Positions 62,881 through 64,000 of a stretch of DNA of 64,000 nt are shown piece after piece. Every line of letters begins with the position of its first letter. The first letter of the stretch is position 1. The notes beneath the pieces were generated by a model. It saw only the letters and a list, made by a program, of their open reading frames with translations. It was not told the origin of the DNA and did not search any database. Location: the NCBI RefSeq assembly GCF_047496725.1, contig NC_132975.1, positions 14,517,501 to 14,581,500 of the forward strand, read 5' to 3'. This DNA comes from Anoplolepis gracilipes. Taxonomy: Eukaryota; Arthropoda; Insecta; Hymenoptera; Formicidae. Position numbers and translations under genes: made by a program.

Positions 62881-64000
62881 TTTTTGCGTAGCAATGAAAG
62901 ATAATATCTCCATTTTAAATGAGCCTATATAATTTCTTTCATCTACATCGATTTTTCAGACCGAATATACAAAAATATTAAAATAAGACCATTAAAAAAT
63001 GTATAATTTTCAAGATATTTCATATTTTATATCATCATGTACAAAAATAATTTTTAAAACAATATATATTTCAAATAATTTTTAAACTATTTACCTATTA
63101 ATGCTTTTACTTTTTATATATAAAACGGCTAAAAACATGATTAAAATATCATGTTTATATAACGTTATATTTTATATTTAAAAGAAAAAATAAAGGTAAT
63201 TTTTGAAATAAGAGGGAAAAAAATTCACCGCAAATGTAACAAAATAAACAATGCATATATTCATTAATTTTAAGCAAAATTAAAATGTAGAAAAAAATAT
63301 TCCCTAGTAATGCATCCGCAAATGGAGCTACTGCATGCAAGGCAGCTTATCTTTGCTACACGCTACACAGAATTCGCACGCTAACATAATGAATCCATGC
63401 CGCGCATCGGACGCGTTACAGGTCGTATCGTGGGGGAAGGAGGGGAGGGGGGGGGGGGTCAAACGCACGTGCGGATGCTAATACTAAAGCACAAATACAC
63501 GGACGTCGCATTCCCTTGCTTCTCCCGAGACCCATTGTCGAAAACGACACATTTCGTAATTGGAATGCAGGTTTATACGCCGAAGCAAAGAGAAGCGCGT
63601 TACGCAACATATATACGCACCTGTACGCACGTAATAACACGGATAGATGTGTAAAGGGATAACTGATAAACAGTGAGTAAATACACGATGCTTATATGAT
63701 GTGAACGTATTCGTCATTACATCAATGCGGATTAGTTTGAAAATTATGATCTATCATTACAAACGTAAAGTTTGCGTGACAGTCTACTCGCAAAACAATT
63801 CTAAGAAATATATCATGTGTTTGGTTTAAATAAATTAATTAACAGAAAAATCAGATTTATGAAAAAAAAAAATTCCAAATATAAAACATTATTTTTTCAG
63901 AAAGAAAGTTATTTTATTTATTAAAAATCTCTTTAGCGTAATTATTTATCATTGATTTTGTTTCAAAATTAATTGTGATTCTTTTAAAAATAGAAATTTA
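62881..64000. other. No gene seen
   Basis: AT-rich to 63300. A GC-richer patch at 63300-63700 contains a G-rich run (63433-63458). AT-rich again to the window end. Short overlapping frames only. Confidence 0.55.

Larger units (their letters stand above)
25878..64000 (-). other. Probable upstream intron and/or 5' region of the lachesin/DIP-like gene
   Basis: The preceding exon should encode a signal peptide and end one base into a codon. I checked minus-strand donor-like sites (for example near 27233, 31342, 43015 and 47235) and found none preceded by a convincing ATG plus hydrophobic stretch in the required phase. The first coding exon therefore lies beyond the window or was missed. Most of the interval is repeat-derived or AT-rich. 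Confidence 0.5.

Overview
The window looks like noncoding DNA from an insect nuclear genome, most likely a hymenopteran and plausibly an ant. It is AT-rich with interspersed CpG-rich islands and carries very many (GA/CT)n, (AT)n and (AC)n microsatellites. It also holds small inverted-repeat transposons and one spliced exon of an insect immunoglobulin-superfamily gene. I see no bacterial-style genes, operons, rRNA, tRNA or CRISPR arrays. The species call is inference.

The only coding sequence I can support well is a 110-nt exon on the minus strand at 25720-25829. It has a clear acceptor and donor and an uninterrupted frame. It encodes the start of an Ig domain of the lachesin / Dpr-interacting-protein (DIP) family, GPI-anchored or secreted neuronal adhesion proteins. 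I found no partner exon. The simplest reading is that about 25.7 kb to the left is its downstream intron and much or all of the 38 kb to the right is its upstream intron or 5' region. Introns of this size are normal for this family.

The rest is repeats. A TA-flanked inverted-repeat element lies at 122-702, a small element with a 7/8-match target duplication at 3060-3202, and a TA-flanked element at 21121-21511. A GC-rich repeat complex runs from about 27.3 to 29.35 kb, with a foldback element at 28458-28583 inside it. A five-copy, 215-bp tandem array occupies 31570-32647. A roughly 0.5-kb family with AAGGGGATCC ends has copies at 36545-37034 and 62146-62684. A mariner-like MITE lies at 54654-54887. 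A nested pile of elements fills 59.37-62.87 kb, including a 1.42-kb element (60684-62105) whose ends begin GGCC..TATTCTGAG. Parts of the 27.3-kb and 60-kb complexes are copies of each other.

Between these are islands of higher GC. Some carry regulatory-looking motifs: a CRE palindrome at 30135, a Motif-1-like site at 44688, and a TATA/Inr pair at 20818. These could be enhancers or alternative promoters, but sequence alone does not prove it. I found no evidence of a new multi-gene biological system. The most unusual items are the tandem array, the nested transposon cluster, the microsatellite next to the splice acceptor, and a candidate 35-nt cassette exon at 10444-10478 with stops in all frames.
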